A DNA stretch of 64,000 bases, taken from Lineus longissimus (Eukaryota > Nemertea > Pilidiophora > Heteronemertea > Lineidae). Numbering within the stretch: the first letter of the stretch is position 1; each line of letters starts with the position of its first letter. The stretch is taken from NCBI RefSeq assembly GCF_910592395.1, contig NC_088318.1, forward strand, positions 9,426,349-9,490,348. The letters are read 5' to 3'. The notes under the pieces were generated by a model. It had not been told where the DNA came from. It saw only the letters and a list, made by a program, of their open reading frames with translations, and ran no database searches. Below, one piece after another: positions 1 through 12,483 of the stretch. Made by a program: the position numbers and the translations under genes.

Positions 1-460
1 ACATGACCCATCTGATTTTATTACCTTGACCAATTTACACCCAAAAAAGTAGGCTACACCGACCTAAATGTCCTAATTGTGCTGACTGCATAGATATTTG
101 GTGATTAGGAATTCATGTTCGTTATAAAAGAACATGCTACATTTATGATATAGAGGTCATATCAAAATCGGTAAGACATGTGCTGTATCCTTGCTTGGAG
201 TACTTACCATCAAAATATTATTGAAAACAAGTCACTAATAAACAGGATATTGCATTGCATTGCTTCAGGGGTTAAGAAACTTATCATTGATACACTCAAA
301 CGGCCAATTTACGCCAATTGACCTCTGTGACCTTGAAAAGTAGGTCGAATCAAAAACCTGTAGGATATGTGATGTATCCCTGCTCGGAGTACCTACCATA
401 AAAATATCATTGTAAACAAGTCACTAACGAGATATTGCACTTTTTGCCTTTTCAGCAGAC
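1..460 (+). mobile_element. Partial TGACCTTG-unit element at left edge
   Basis: About one and a half ~300-bp units with the GACCTCTGTGACCTTG core at 320. There is no head or tail; it fades around 450-460 at GCACTTTTTGCC. From 461 to 887 I see no gene. Confidence 0.65.
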
Positions 461-887
461 TGCTGTGTACGCAGGAACAAGTTGATTGCATGCACAGCAG
501 AGGTGAATTAACATAACTGCGCCATCAATGACGTCAGCTGGAGAAAAAATGGCGGAGGCGGTGGAAGAACTCCCCACTTGGGGCCAAATTCTCCATCTGG
601 CTATGACCCCCAAGTATAAATCTAAGGCGTATGGAGCCCCGGTTTTTGGATGACATGTGCCATACGACCAAAACAGATTTCTCCAGCCAGCGAAGTCTGC
701 TGTGTACTCTAGACAATGTGGTGCCTTCGGAGGCGGGGCTTTATAATGAGCCTAATGAATATTAATATAAAATGCTATGAACATAAAACTACTGTCTGTT
801 GCATACACAGCATGCTGTGTACATATCCTCTTCCATACAAAACAAGCATAGCGTTGAATGTCCCCCGTCGCTGTTGGGTGTTTTTTG

Positions 888-1927
888 AATGAAATGGCCA
901 GGGCCATTGTGCTCACCTCATGTGGAGGAAAGATGGACAAAGAGCATGGTCTTGTGTCATGTAGTGTTAGGTTTGATGTAGGTCCAAGCAATTACAATTT
1001 CCCCAAAATGGCCAATTTACAGTACATTCGACCTCTGTGACCTTGAAAAGTAGGTCAAATCAAAGAAGACCCGGGTGACACATTGAATGGTTGTTAGAAT
1101 TAGATGTACCTATGATATAAAATTGGTGCCAATCGGGCAAGTCATTACTAGGAATAATGGCATTTTGAAGAATTTAGGATTTGGCCCCCTCCCTGGAGGC
1201 CAAACGGCAAATCAGATCGCACCAAACTTCGGTACCTGAGATCACCTGACCAAGGGGTACATGTGTACTTAATTTGTGATCAATAGTCATTGCAGTTAAG
1301 AAACGTGCCATAGTTACGGCCTGACGGCGAATTTACGCCATTTGACCTCTGTGACCTTGACAAGAAGGTCAAATTAAAAACCTGTGTGACATATACTGTA
1401 TGGTGGTTAGATGTACCCATGATATCAAATTGGTGGCAATCGGGCAAGAAATTAAGAAATAATCACATTTTTAAGGTTTTTGGATTTTGCCCCCTGGTGG
1501 TCAAGTGGTGAATCATATTGGACCAAACTTTGGTCCCTGAGATCACCTGACTAAGGGGTAAATGTGTACCAAATTTGGTATCAATAGTCATTGCAGTTTA
1601 GAAACGTGCCATCGTTACATCCTAACGGCTAATTTACACCATTTGACCTCTGTGACCTTGAAAAGGAGGTCAAATCAAAAACCCGGAGGATATATGATGC
1701 ACCTTTGCTAGAAGTACCTACCATATTTTTTTCAAAATTTCCCGACTACTATTAAGGGAGATATTGCATATTTTCACTTTTAACGTTTGTCCCCCTGGTG
1801 GCCAAACCATGAAACGAATCGGACCGAAACTTGGTCTCCCAGGTGTCATTACATAAGGGTACATGTGTACCAAGTTTCAACTCAATAGCTCTAACAGTTA
1901 CGAAACGTGCCCTGCTAACGGACGACG

Positions 1928-1983
<56 letters not shown>

Positions 1984-2032
1984 ACGCCACGGTATGGGAT
2001 AAGCTCACCTCTGCTAAGAGGTGAGCTAAAAA
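888..2032 (+). mobile_element. Hairpin-ended element B1, copy 1
   Basis: The 5' hairpin ATGGCC-AG-GGCCAT (894-907) is followed by GCTCACCTC (911-919). The body is made of ~300-bp units, three of which contain GACCTCTGTGACCTTG (1030, 1344, 1645). Near the 3' end is a (GAC)n microsatellite (about 1921-1983). The 3' terminus is an 11-bp perfect stem with GCTA loop (2002-2027; arm AGCTCACCTCT) followed by AAAAA. It is about 97% identical by eye to the copy at 24.4 kb. No coding potential; arginine runs in translations come only from the microsatellite. Confidence 0.8.
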
Positions 2033-3088
2033 TGTGTAGTTTGAATCTGTGTGTTGATGGCTGTCATTGACTGAAGTTTATGGTTCAGTTGGGTGTCCCA
2101 TTTTAGGGATTTCAATCATTTCAGTCTGAAATTCAGGTAGGAAATTTGGGGGAGGAGTTGTAAGGTCTAATCCTTGGTAGCGTTCCTTCCATGGGGGAGG
2201 GGGTCATTTTGAAAATGTGGAAGAGGCATGCTCAGTTTTAAAAAGTAAATGGTGTGGCAGTGGAGGGAGGTTTTATGCAGTCTGTATAAAACCTCTCTGG
2301 GCAGTCTAACTTGAGACTGTGTCAGACTGAGACTGTGTCAATGGATGTTCAAACATGAAATGGTCACAATCAGACATTAAGACATGTTCTGACTATGGAG
2401 CCATCCACTTAGTATGTAAGCACTGAGAGGGTGTATGAATTTGGGCCTCTAAAGTGTATTTTTGTAATAAAATTGTGTATGGGGGGGGGTCTAAAAATCC
2501 TAATTTTGATGTGTACATACCAAATAGATGGTTGCTATGCCATCTGTAATTAAAGCTGAAAGGAACAAAAACAGCAGATGTGATAGAGTACCAGAATTTG
2601 TAGTGGCATTGTATTTAACGATGCGCAGGAGATTCAGGGCTGCTTACCCTCTAATAATTTTTCCTGTAATATTGCTGAAATTTTCCTGTATTTTGCCATA
2701 AGTTCCCGTAGTATCATGACATAGTGTAAATTTCAAAACAGGCACACCAACGCTGTTGGCCGCCGCCATTATTCTTTGCAGGGTAGTCTCGCACAGCAGC
2801 TGTACACATGTGATACAAGTTTCCAGATCCTCAAAATAGGGTGATAACTACGATCGGTGTCGCGGTGCGCGAGACAAATCAGTATATTGCGTACTGAATA
2901 AAGAAAAACTCTCCTTGGCAACGGGCGTGGGAACTTCTAATATCGGGCCCGCCAGGATCAGATATCGGGTTTAAAGGCTTAGAAACTAAATGAAACTAGA
3001 AATTTGAATGTTTATTTCAAGAATTAAACCGTATACAAACATTTTACAACGTATTTTTAAGTTGAAAAAAACCGTATTTTCAGCACTG
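2033..3088. other. No gene seen; anonymous sequence
   Basis: About 1 kb without recognisable features. There are short direct duplications such as GAGACTGTGTCA and low-complexity G runs. No splice-flanked open frame stands out on either strand. Confidence 0.5.
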
Positions 3089-4591
3089 TAAGGGATCACG
3101 TCCAAAGTCCGCACGCGATATTCGCCGGCGAAATTCACCCTACAGTATTTCGCCTGCGAAATCTGTCCGAAAATCGACCGGCGAATGCGAGGCAAAAATA
3201 TGAAATCGCCGGAATGTCAGATGCGAAATTCGCCCACAATCGCGCCAATTCTTCGATTTCGCCCCAAAAATCGCTCCAGGCGATAATGGAGCGATTTTAC
3301 GAAATTGGTGGCTCTTGCATGCTTGTCCGATATTCGGAACGATTTTGCAACGACTTTCGTCTTGTTTTATTGTCGGAAAAGTGCAGTCACGTAAACAAAT
3401 CGGGTCATACTAAACAGCGTCCACCAGGTTTAAACACATATCATGTAGGAGCCAGTTTTTGCGGGTCTTATCACTAAGTGCAGATTTACTAGCTTCCAGC
3501 GATTCCATACACGCAAAAGCTTATTTATTACGAAATTTGAGATCAATAACGAAATATCTGGGGTGCTGCGTGGATGTTTTAAGCATGAATTAATCTTGAA
3601 ATCGCTCACTGAAAGATCGATGCAGACCAAAACAAATCCGAAGCGGCTCCCCCATTTTCGCGGGTATTGCGCATGCGCGACTGATTGTTGTGTTTCTGTG
3701 TCGTGCATGATCCTAGGTATTGACCCAGTGTTTTGAACGTGAATTAGAGAATTGCTTGCTTGTTTAGGACGCATTTTGGGCGCTTTCTTTGCGGAACGAA
3801 ATGAAAATCAAAAATCAGAAAATTTCTTCTCTGGAAACGAAGTGACGCGCGAGAAAACGGGAAAAAACGGGTTTTCGCGAAATTGGGGATGACTCGAAAT
3901 TGGGGAGCAGCACCATACATACATTAAAACCATCAAAGTAAAATCTAATGGTCTTAAACGAAATAAGCATGAAATTTTTAGGAAATGTATTTTTTATGGT
4001 GTACGTATTACGTTTTGGCCACAAAATATTATTTTGATGACTTTATACCCGACTTTAAACCTGGTGAACGCTGGTGGGCGCTGGTGGACGCTGTTTAGGA
4101 TAACCGGATACTACAACGATCTTGATTGGTTGGCTGAGACTCGGAAACATAAGCCTAACTATGATTAGCTGTATGATTCGGTACATTCCGCCACAATCCT
4201 TCGGAATACATACCATAATACTAAGAACCTCAAACCTCTGTGCCAAATTTGTGTAGCTCCTCGTGGATAGATGTGATGTATATGATTACTGCAGTCAGGT
4301 TGACCGGGAATTCCAGTTTGTGTTTTTGTTCGGTCTGCTATCAGCTGATGTCGGAATAGGCATACTACAACACATATAGGCCTCTGATATTCGCTTCGTT
4401 CCGATGGTTGGTGAGAGCGAATTAGGCGCGATTATTATTTTCGCCTGCGATTTTTATTCAGTCTGAATTTTCGCCTGATCATAATAGAATCGCCGAAGCA
4501 GGGAGCGATTTGGAGGCGAATGAATGTGGCGATATTCGACCAGGCGAATTTTCGCCCCGATTCGCGTGCGGACTTTGGACGTGATCCCTAA
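3089..4591. mobile_element. PIF/Harbinger-type MITE, 1.5 kb
   Basis: TAA flanks (3089-3091, 4589-4591) enclose 27-bp perfect TIRs starting GGGATCACGTCCAAAGTCCG (3092-3118 and 4562-4588). A TWA-type 3-bp target and GG-starting TIR suit PIF/Harbinger. Both ends carry arrays of TTCGCC/GGCGAA within 150-250 bp. The interior has no recognisable transposase, so it is non-autonomous. Confidence 0.85.
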
Positions 4592-5009
4592 AGGCCGTAC
4601 CATAACGGTAAAAACCGTATTCCGTAAAGTCGGGAATTCAGTCGTACCAAAATACGGCCATTCCGTACAGGTACGCAGCCCTGGATATTGGAAGAGACTC
4701 ACTGTGTCTATGGATTGAAAGGACTCGAAAGTCACTGGTATGTATCCATCTATGAAATTTCATTTAAATCAAGGTTGTCTGATTCTCCAATGCATTAGAT
4801 CAAGTAAAATCGGGAACTTGTCACCTGCGACTATAGATAGAACATGCATATTGTGAATCTGATTTAAATAGTTTGGAGAGAAAAAAAATCATAAAAAACA
4901 AAAGTAACCAAAGAAAAAAATGGCTGTTATACCAATGAAATTTGTCAACACGTCATGTTTGTACATCAATACACTGCTACACATGATTTACTCATCAAAT
5001 CAGCATGAA
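4592..5009. other. No gene seen
   Basis: It starts with several CCGTA/TACGG-rich short repeats (4592-4680) that also flank the MITE on its left side. The rest is anonymous AT-rich DNA. Confidence 0.5.
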
Positions 5010-6480
5010 GCGTGGTAAGGCTACTGGTAACACTGAACTGCAGTGCACTGGTTTTTCGGCCCTTGGTAGCCAAGTCGAGAATCGAACTCGGCAGATTCAG
5101 TAACGTGACACACCAAATTTCAAGCCAAAATATTTTGTCATTCAGAAGTTACAGAGCGGAAGGGAATTTTCATCATTTTCAGGAAGTGCCCCTATGGGGC
5201 AGAAAATTATATGAAACTAAAAACTCGAGATATATATCGTGTACCTTTGTTAGGCTAGTCTACCATAAAGATTTGGTAAAGATCGGAGAAATATTAAGTG
5301 AGTTCTAACACTTAAAACTTTATGTGTTTTTGGTTTTGGAACCCTGGTGGTCAAATCGAGAATGAAACTCGGCCGATTTTTCGACACGACACACCTTTGG
5401 CCCACCCTCTATCAACACACGAAATTTCAATCCAAAATATTTTGTCGTTCAGAAGTTACAAAGCGAAGGGAATTTTCATGATTTTCAGGAAGCGCCCCCT
5501 ATAGGGCAGAAAAATGAATGAAACTAAAAACCCGGGTGGTATATCATGTACCTTTGTTGGCTTAGTCTACCATAAAAATTTGGTGAAGATCAGCCGAATA
5601 TTAAGCGAGTTCTAACACTCTATGTGTTTTTGTTTTGGCCCCCTGGTGGCCAAATCAAGAATCAAACTCAGCCGATTTTTCAACGCGACACACCTTTGTT
5701 CTGCCCTCTATCAAGATGGGGAAGATCAGTGGTGTCGTGGTTAGAGCACCGGGCTCATAATCAGGAGGTCGTGGGTTCGATTCTCGGGAGGGTCACTGCT
5801 GTTTCGTCTTTGTGTCTTTGAGCAAGGCACTTAACCCTACTTGCTTCTCTCCACCCAGGAGTAAATGGGTACCTAGCTGGCAGAGTTGGCACACTGTGAA
5901 TGTTACTCCTGAGCGCTGTATAGCTGCAGCTTGGACCTGTTATAGTCCCAGAGAGTAGAGCTTGAACCACGAATGTACAGGCCAATAGCTAGGGGTAATA
6001 ATGTGAAGCGCTTTGAACGACTGAAACCAGTTGGATTTAGCGCTATATAAGTCTCATAATTATTATTATTATTATTATCAGCATAACAAATTTTAATCCA
6101 AAATATTGTGTCGTTCAGAAGTTACAGAGCGGAAGGGAATTTTCATGATTTTCAGGAAGCGCCCCCAATAGGGCAGAAAAATGAATGAAACTAAAAATTC
6201 GGGTGATATATCGTGTATCTATGTTAGCTTAGTCTACCATAAAAATATGGTAAAGATCGGACGAATATTAAGCGAGTTCTAACACTTAATGTGTTTTTGG
6301 TTTTGGGCCCTGGCTGCCAAATGGAGAATCAAACTCGACCGATTTTTTGACGCGACACACCTTTGGCCCACCCTCCATCAGCACCCCAAATTTCAATCCA
6401 AAATATTTTGTCATTCAGCAGTTACAGAGCGGAAGGGAAACGTGCGTCCGGCGAGCGCCGAGCGGCGCAACATTTTGCCC
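5010..6480 (+). repeat. Tandem block of ~305-bp units, interrupted by a SINE
   Basis: Four units start near 5010, 5318, 5622 and 6285, each with CCCTGGTGGCCAAAT-like, ATCCAAAATATTTTGTC and GGAAGCGCCCC blocks. Subtracting the 360-bp SINE restores the ~305-bp period for the third unit. They are diverged relatives of the TGACCTTG units but lack that core. A weak further unit runs to about 6780. Confidence 0.75.
5715..6078 (+). mobile_element. tRNA-Met-derived SINE
   Basis: The head has an A box in GTGGTTAGAGCACC and a B box GGTTCGATTC, with a tRNA-Met-like anticodon loop CTCATAATC. These are RNA polymerase III promoter elements. The body includes GAGCAAGGCACTTAACCC and AAATGGGTACCTAGC, common in SINE2-type bodies. 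The tail is (ATT)n at 6057-6078. It sits inside a tandem unit, with ATCA on both sides as a possible target duplication. A second partial body (ATAAATGGGTACCGG) is at 37317-37500. Confidence 0.85.
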
Positions 6481-6779
6481 CCTACTGGCCAGGCCGGGAA
6501 TCTGACCGGGATGATTTTTGGTGGGACACATCTTCAGATGTCCTTCACTCCTTCCACCAAATATCGATTAAATTGCTTGAGTCGTTTAGAAGCTGTAGGG
6601 TTGAAACGAGCACTAAGTTGGTGCCATGTACTAATACCATGTCCCCCTACACAAGCTACGGGGATGAAAACAAAGATGGTGACCAGCTTGGGATTTCGAA
6701 TCCGGTCCAAAATCAATACGAAACCTCAAGTTTCAGGTTTGTCACTAACTTGGTTCTTGAGTGATAGGGCAGAATGCAA

Positions 6780-7199
6780 ATCAAAGATGGCATGGCGGCC
6801 ATCTTGATTTGGAAACCAAGCAATATAGAACCATTGCCACACAAGGCCTTCATGCCACGGAAATTACATGTCTGCCTGACGAGCTGTTTTTTGGGGGATA
6901 GTGTGCGGCAGTGGACGACAATGCAGAAGCAGAGACCAAGTGAGTACATAATGCCCCCATCGCAACAAAACAAAGTTTTCCCAAGATAAAAGTGGCAAAT
7001 GTGAGATTTTCCTAGAAGTACAGCTCATGGAAAAGCATAATATTCTGACCAAAGAGACACCTAATAACAGCAACTAAAGTTGCAGTTGATTATATCTTCA
7101 ATACAGCCATGCAGTAATTGCCGTCGTTTTACATCAGGGACAACCAACAAGTTGCAAAGAGAGACCAAGTCCAAGAGGTATGATTTTCTTAGCCCACAT
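6780..7199. other. Anonymous repeat-like sequence
   Basis: It contains AAGATGGC and GGCCATCTTG in inverted order at 6786-6812. This is a phrase shared with the tandem block at 58.8-59.6 kb. No gene is supported. Confidence 0.4.
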
Positions 7200-7560
7200 T
7201 GATTACAGCAAGTAAAAACTTAACAGATAAACAGATTTTTTTGTAAACCAACTGCCACATACCATTAATTTCTTTATATTTTGATTTGATTATTACAGTG
7301 AAAAAGAATGAAATACTAGAATCGACTGGTTCTTTTGATGACTGCGCAGGTGAGCGCTGATATTGGATGGGAGGTGCAAGGTGTTCGTTTGGTTCTAAGA
7401 AAGTATCTCTCTCCTCTCTCTTGGACATTTGTAATGTGGTCACCAAAACGTTGAAATGCAGCAGCTGTCGATCATTCCTGTAAAACATGATAACATTTGT
7501 TTAAAGGTTCATGTCTGATTACGCTAATCTGAATGACGGCAATCCACCATTTTGCCGGAC
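7200..7560. repeat. Dispersed repeat R, copy 1
   Basis: Shares AGTAAAAAC-TTAAC, CCAACTGCCA, TTTCAGTGAAAAA-like, GTGGTCACC-AAAACGTTGAAATGCA and ATCCGCCATT-like blocks with 9030-9420 and 23290-24050. It is an unclassified dispersed repeat with no coding potential. Confidence 0.6.
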
Positions 7561-8687
7561 AATGCTAAAGCTTGGGCAAATCATAGAATTGAATGCAATT
7601 AGCCTACCGCTTTCTTAATCACTTTTCCTATTTCATGTCAGGCAACCAAAAATTTGGAAAATATTTTTTGGAAGGGGGGGGGAATTTCGCATCAGTGCAG
7701 TGGGACCATGTGGTCTTTTCAACTTTTGCTTGCTACTGGTTTGTTCGGTTTTTTGTGGCCACTCGTGGCTTCCTCCACCTGATGTGTAAGGGCTTCTATC
7801 ACTGATCAATCTAGGCCAAAAGAAATTGTTTTGGTTAGGGGTAGAATTCTTTTTCAACACATAGACAATCCTAGGCATGTTCATTTGTAAACATCAATGA
7901 TGCACGTACATTTCAAAAGTACGATGACCTATTTTCAAAGAGAGTCAACATCAGAATTTAGAGTTCTCACCCCAACCCTGACCATTCTTGTGCTTCAAAT
8001 CAATAAAATAGAACCCTGACAATGACTACGAGCTGCATTTCACTGAATTCATTCAATATTTTCTTAGTACTTAAATTGTGCAAAACTTCCAGGCCTACAC
8101 CGTCAGAGTGATCAGCTGTCATTTTGACCAGTCAGATTTGGAAGACATAGCAAATTCGGCTCAATCATCATGCCACTCATTGAAAACACATGAATTTTGT
8201 TTATGGGTAGACATTAGATGAACTATCCAGCATCGCCAAGCACTACCCTGGTGAGACTATGGGAGCAATCTTAATTGGCTTATCAACACTGAATCCAGAC
8301 TCAGCAAGCAGCCATCTTGATCACCACACGGGGCTATTTGGAAATGAAACAATAATTCCAAGAAATCAACAAAAAGTAGTTCGAATTGATTATTGATCAC
8401 TGAAAAGAGAAAAAGGTGCAGTGGGAATTACACAATTATTTTGTGACCACTAGCCCCACCGTGTGGCGCAAATCAGTAATAATTTAATTTTTCTCTTCAC
8501 CTTGACATCCAATCCTTTGCAAAATTTGGCAGATTGGATTCATTAGAAGTCTCGGGCTGGGATCACAGAAATCGAAAAATCACTTATTTCTCCGAGAAGT
8601 TATTCCGAGAAGGCAAAATAGAGGATCACTAGAAACTCGTCCACACTGGTTTAGAACGTTCTAGTGTAGTATGATTGATACAAAGTA
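7561..8687. other. No gene seen
   Basis: About 1.1 kb of anonymous sequence with a G10 run near 7674. No splice-flanked or long open frame is recognised. Confidence 0.45.
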
Positions 8688-9030
8688 TTAAAGCGAACTG
8701 GAACCGCCGAGCGATTTATTCAACTTTTCGACTTTCACCGCCCGAGAAAGTCGAACTTCCAACTTCATATTCGAGTTCAGATTTGTAGCTCCGCCCCCAG
8801 TGCCCGAGCATGCGCAGTTCAATTTGTTATTATTGAGAATCATGTGAGAATCATGTGAGTCATGCGATCTTTCATTTATGAGTTTTCGTAGTAAATTCCA
8901 TAGTAGTGACGTCACTAAATGATTGACAGCTAGGCGCCATGTTTTATTCATGCCTCGTTCTGATCACCCGATACGCGGGAAATGAAAACGAGGTCATACG
9001 AACTGGCTCGGCGGTTCCAGTTCGCTTTAA
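8688..9030. mobile_element. TTAA-flanked MITE, 343 bp
   Basis: TTAA at 8688-8691 and 9027-9030 flank perfect 21-bp inverted repeats beginning AGCGAACTGGAACCGCCGAG. It is inserted at the start of repeat R copy 2: removing it rejoins AAAGTA-TTAA-GTAAAAAC. TTAA target choice points to the piggyBac superfamily, though the TIR differs from the local piggyBac. Confidence 0.88.
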
Positions 9031-9420
9031 GTAAAAACTTAACTTTCTGTAAACCAACTGCCAGGTGTTTTCTTTATTTAATCTATTTGCGTTAAGTATT
9101 TCAGTGAAAAAGTAAGTTGAAGAAGCGTTGCTCAGCTCCTCTCTCCCTCTTGGTCAACTCTGATGTGGTCACCGAAAACGTTGAAATGCAACTGTCCATC
9201 ATCCCTGTATAACATATTGAGAAAACATTTTCATTGAAGGTATATCTTATGAGTGGAGTCTGGGTGATATTGAGTCATTCATAGATGTTTTGAACGCACA
9301 ATTGTCACGATTGTGATAAAAGTTTCTGGCCTGAATTTGCTGCTGGCAATCCGCCATTGCCGATTTCTTGGAACTTTTGGATCATCATATGGAATGGATA
9401 TCGCATAAATTCTGATGGAC
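9031..9420. repeat. Dispersed repeat R, copy 2 (first part)
   Basis: Aligns to 23290-24050 through GTGGTCACCG-AAACGTTGAAATGC, TGAAGGTATATCT and GAGTCTGGGTGAT blocks. A second part (GACAAGTTTGCCTCAAAAGATG) appears at 10622-10793, separated by about 1.2 kb that includes the 9.6-kb MITE. Confidence 0.6.
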
Positions 9421-9641
9421 TGCTAATTATGTTGTTCACCGGCACTTTAATCACCTGACGAAAATAGAATAATTCACTCTCCTTCGACAAAACCGCAGTG
9501 GTCAGCCTAAATTCTGAGTTGGCAGCAGCCTGCAATTTTAAGTGAGCACGCCACTGACTTCTTCACTCATCATATTGATGCACGTTCTTCCTCAAATACA
9601 AACTGATGCAAAGTACCATTGTCAACATTATATTTATTGCG

Positions 9642-10126
9642 TTAACACCTTGGGTGCTGAGCGTTTTTCCTAATTTTCGCCCGTTTGCTAAGGTTACGCC
9701 ACTTTTTACCGTTTTTCAAAGAATTAATAAAAATAGAAATAATAAAGATATCTACCTGAAACTTTCTGTGTTGTTTCTTCTGTCCTTAGTCCTAATCATA
9801 GTATTATCTGTTTGAGTGGTAGGCCTCAAAGCATTTTCCCTTGTGTAGTGGAACTTGGCACTTTTTGCAAAAATATCGAGTTTCTTTGCGTTCCCCATTG
9901 TATTCAATTCTATAGATCACATGGATTGTCTGCGGGGCTAAAAATAACTCCAGCCTATTGTGTTATCTCGGTGGAACCGTAGCAGATGACATAGTGGAGG
10001 GGAGATTGCTTTCGTCATCACTGGGCGGGAGATTTGAATCTTGGCGGAGATCTCCGTCATATAGCGCCCAAGCGTATACGTGATGGGGTCGCGGAGATCT
10101 CCGTCATATAGCACCGAAGGTGTTAA
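9642..10126. mobile_element. TTAA-flanked MITE with paired palindromes, 485 bp
   Basis: TTAA at 9642-9645 and 10123-10126 flank inverted ends CACCTTGGGTGCT and CACCTTCGGTGCT (12 of 13). Near the right end CGGAGATCTCCG occurs at 10045-10056 and 10092-10103, each within GGAGATCTCCGTCATATAGC. The architecture copies that of the intact piggyBac at 20-22 kb with different sequences. No coding. Confidence 0.85.
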
Positions 10127-10621
10127 TACAACAAACAATATGATTGCAATGCAATAAAACACATAAAAAATCAAATAGAACTAAATAGTTAATTTTTGTG
10201 CTACAAACTATTCATATGAGCGGTAGAATCTGTCATCATGGCGGCTAAACAGCCGCAATCTTGTGTCGGTATACGCTAAATATCAGGATCTTAATCTCTG
10301 GATCAGCGAATTATTTACATTTTTCAAGGCTTATATATCTTCTGCTACTCATCAATAAAGACCAAGGCCAACACGAAAACATACATTAGGGCAAAGTATA
10401 TAAGATTTTTGCAAAAGGTTTCGCTCGTGATATTACCTAGGTATTTAGCCTATGCAGATTGAACAGCACAGTTGTATGCTTCCAACCTCGACTGAGAGTG
10501 CGTCGATTGCTCCCCTCAAGTGAATACATGAGATTCGTCTCCTTTGCGCATGTGCAAGGTATGGCAGCCGACGAATCTAAAAATGATCTTTAAAATCTCA
10601 AAACACAAAACCTGCAACACT

Positions 10622-10920
10622 GTGACAAGTTTGCCTCAAAAGATGCGCGTTCACCACATAATCATCCAAACTAATAGCACAAAAATATTCTTAAGACCAT
10701 TTTCTTGGCCACTGACAAGTTAATTTTGTCTGATGCAGTGTTTTAACATAATTTTGAGTGCGATTACTTTCACAAAAATTCAAGCTCATCATGGTTTGTA
10801 GAAAACAGGCCCGAGTCTTCTTCAAAATATGCATTATCAATTTCATATTTTTTAATACACTGACTAACATCAAAATTACTGACAGAATCATGCCAAAGAA
10901 GTATCATAAAAAACTCGTTT
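10622..10920 (-). other. Repeat R segment followed by an open frame of unclear status
   Basis: The part at 10622-10793 is homologous to 24050-24190. On the minus strand from about 10965 a frame stays open to TGA at 10767-10769. It ends NAYFEEDSGLFSTNHDELEF, an acidic-hydrophobic C-terminus. The overlapping frame is also open, which argues for chance in AT-rich DNA. No family is recognised. Confidence 0.2.
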
Positions 10921-11489
10921 TCTAGCACATTGTGACACCAAAAACTGTAAATATCACTGAATTAACTGAGCACTATTTCGCCTGCTCATGTCGACGTCAG
11001 TCGATATTGACAAAAGCGGCGGGCACTTTCACCACTAGTGCACATGCGCAGTAAACACATCTCCTTCGTTGAACAGCTTGTTGAGATAAAATTCCAGAAG
11101 TAGTCCGGCACTAAAAGCTTTAACGTAGAAATGACTGTTTACCATGAGCTTGACCATGAACAAATACTTTCTGTCATTTCTGTCAGTTGATTTTATTACA
11201 TACACCAGCCACCTATCGGGAAATCTAGTAAAAAAAAAACATTGTGGAGTTGGCTTCTTCGATTCAACAACAAATTATTGTTGAATTAAATCTGCAAGTG
11301 CACAATGATGACTGAATTGTGTAAGTCCTGTGAACAGGCAAGCGATATGACAAATTTACAGTTGGAACGAATTTTACCCCTCATTTTAACTATACAGAAT
11401 TCAGTAGTTTATTCCTAGTTTTGAACGCATTATACGGATCCCACGCCTAGATCCTGGCATGGAACCGTGATGTGAAAACGGAAATAATT
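10921..11489. other. No gene seen
   Basis: Anonymous sequence. A short inverted repeat CAACAA/TTGTTG occurs at about 11268-11283. Nothing else is supported. Confidence 0.45.
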
Positions 11490-11933
11490 GAGACAAGACC
11501 ACTAATGAATATTCATAGGTTGGAGGGTCCAGGCCTATCTATTAGACGAGTGCATGTTTTTTACTCTCAAGTACATATTTGGAGAGGTATTGAAAAAATA
11601 TTTGTTGTGGCAAGTCTACAGATATAAAGAAATTATTTGATGAAAAAATTAATTTCGAATTTTGCTAATTGGGTAATAGGGGGAGTGTTTTGAGTTTTTT
11701 CTGCCAGTTGGCTGAAAAGAGTGGAAATATCAAAGTCTGTCTAATTTGTCGATTAAAAAAAAATTTCCGTGGTCAATCACCATTTTATTTTTCACCATTT
11801 ACTTGCCCGACTGTCCGGAATAACATAATCTAAATTTCAGATTCACAACACCACGCGTTCTTTGATGCGTCGCGGTCAAACATTGACAATTTAACTGCTA
11901 AAAGGCTTAAAAAATCAATTGTGGTCTTGTCTC
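11490..11933. repeat. 444-bp repeat with own TIRs, copy 1
   Basis: Starts GAGACAAGACCAC and ends GTGGTCTTGTCTC, a perfect 13-bp inverted pair. It is a direct repeat of 12484-12927 with only about three differences by eye. It could be a MITE or one arm of a larger element. Confidence 0.88.
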
Positions 11934-12483
11934 TATTTTACACTACATTTTGGGTCAATATAGTGAAAAATTTGAATGTGCTCAAATCACTCTAATTCAT
12001 TTAGAATATTGTATTGCTGATGATTTAAGGTCAAAACAAGCTAAAATAATGAGAAAAAAACTTAATTTGACCCAAATAAGAGTCAACCTAACCCCGGTCT
12101 AAGTTCGGTTTCATTTTTACAAGTCTTGTTGTGTTGCCATTCATTTTGTAATTTCTTTGAAACTACTTAGGCCTTGATTCTGAAAGTTGTGCCCTAAGCA
12201 GCAAAGACATTACTAAATCACATCCTAAAGTTTCAGCTCCATAGCTTGCTTATTCTGGCCAGGGCAGGTCTTTGAATTTGGTGCTGTTGGGTGCAAAATC
12301 ATGACTTTTTGTCGATTTTGTCCTCTTTCGTCGCTTTGGCACAGTTGTACCACTCTTTGAAATGTCTCTCATTTCTCCAAAAATGTCCAGATATGACTTT
12401 CCTTTGTTGGAGAGTTGTGGGATGTCATGTACATTAGTTTGAAAAAAATCTCAAAATGTTAACCCCTGAAATGTACCTTCATT

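Noticed and set aside
888-2032. Classical Helitron for the hairpin-ended elements
   Set aside because: There is no 5' TC start and the 3' stem is followed by AAAAA rather than a clean CTRR end with A/T flanks; kept only as a possible distant relationship.
1831-2070. Open frame with a long polyarginine run (also on both strands at 25246-25554)
   Set aside because: It is the (GAC)n microsatellite of B1 elements read in one frame; no conserved protein and noncoding repeat on both sides.
5725-5800. Functional tRNA-Met gene
   Set aside because: Followed by a SINE body and (ATT)n tail; the acceptor stem does not pair well.
10767-10965. Minus-strand frame ending NAYFEEDSGLFSTNHDELEF, considered as a second HSF-like C-terminus
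   Set aside because: The overlapping frame is equally open, phase does not join any recognised HSF exon, and part is dispersed repeat R.
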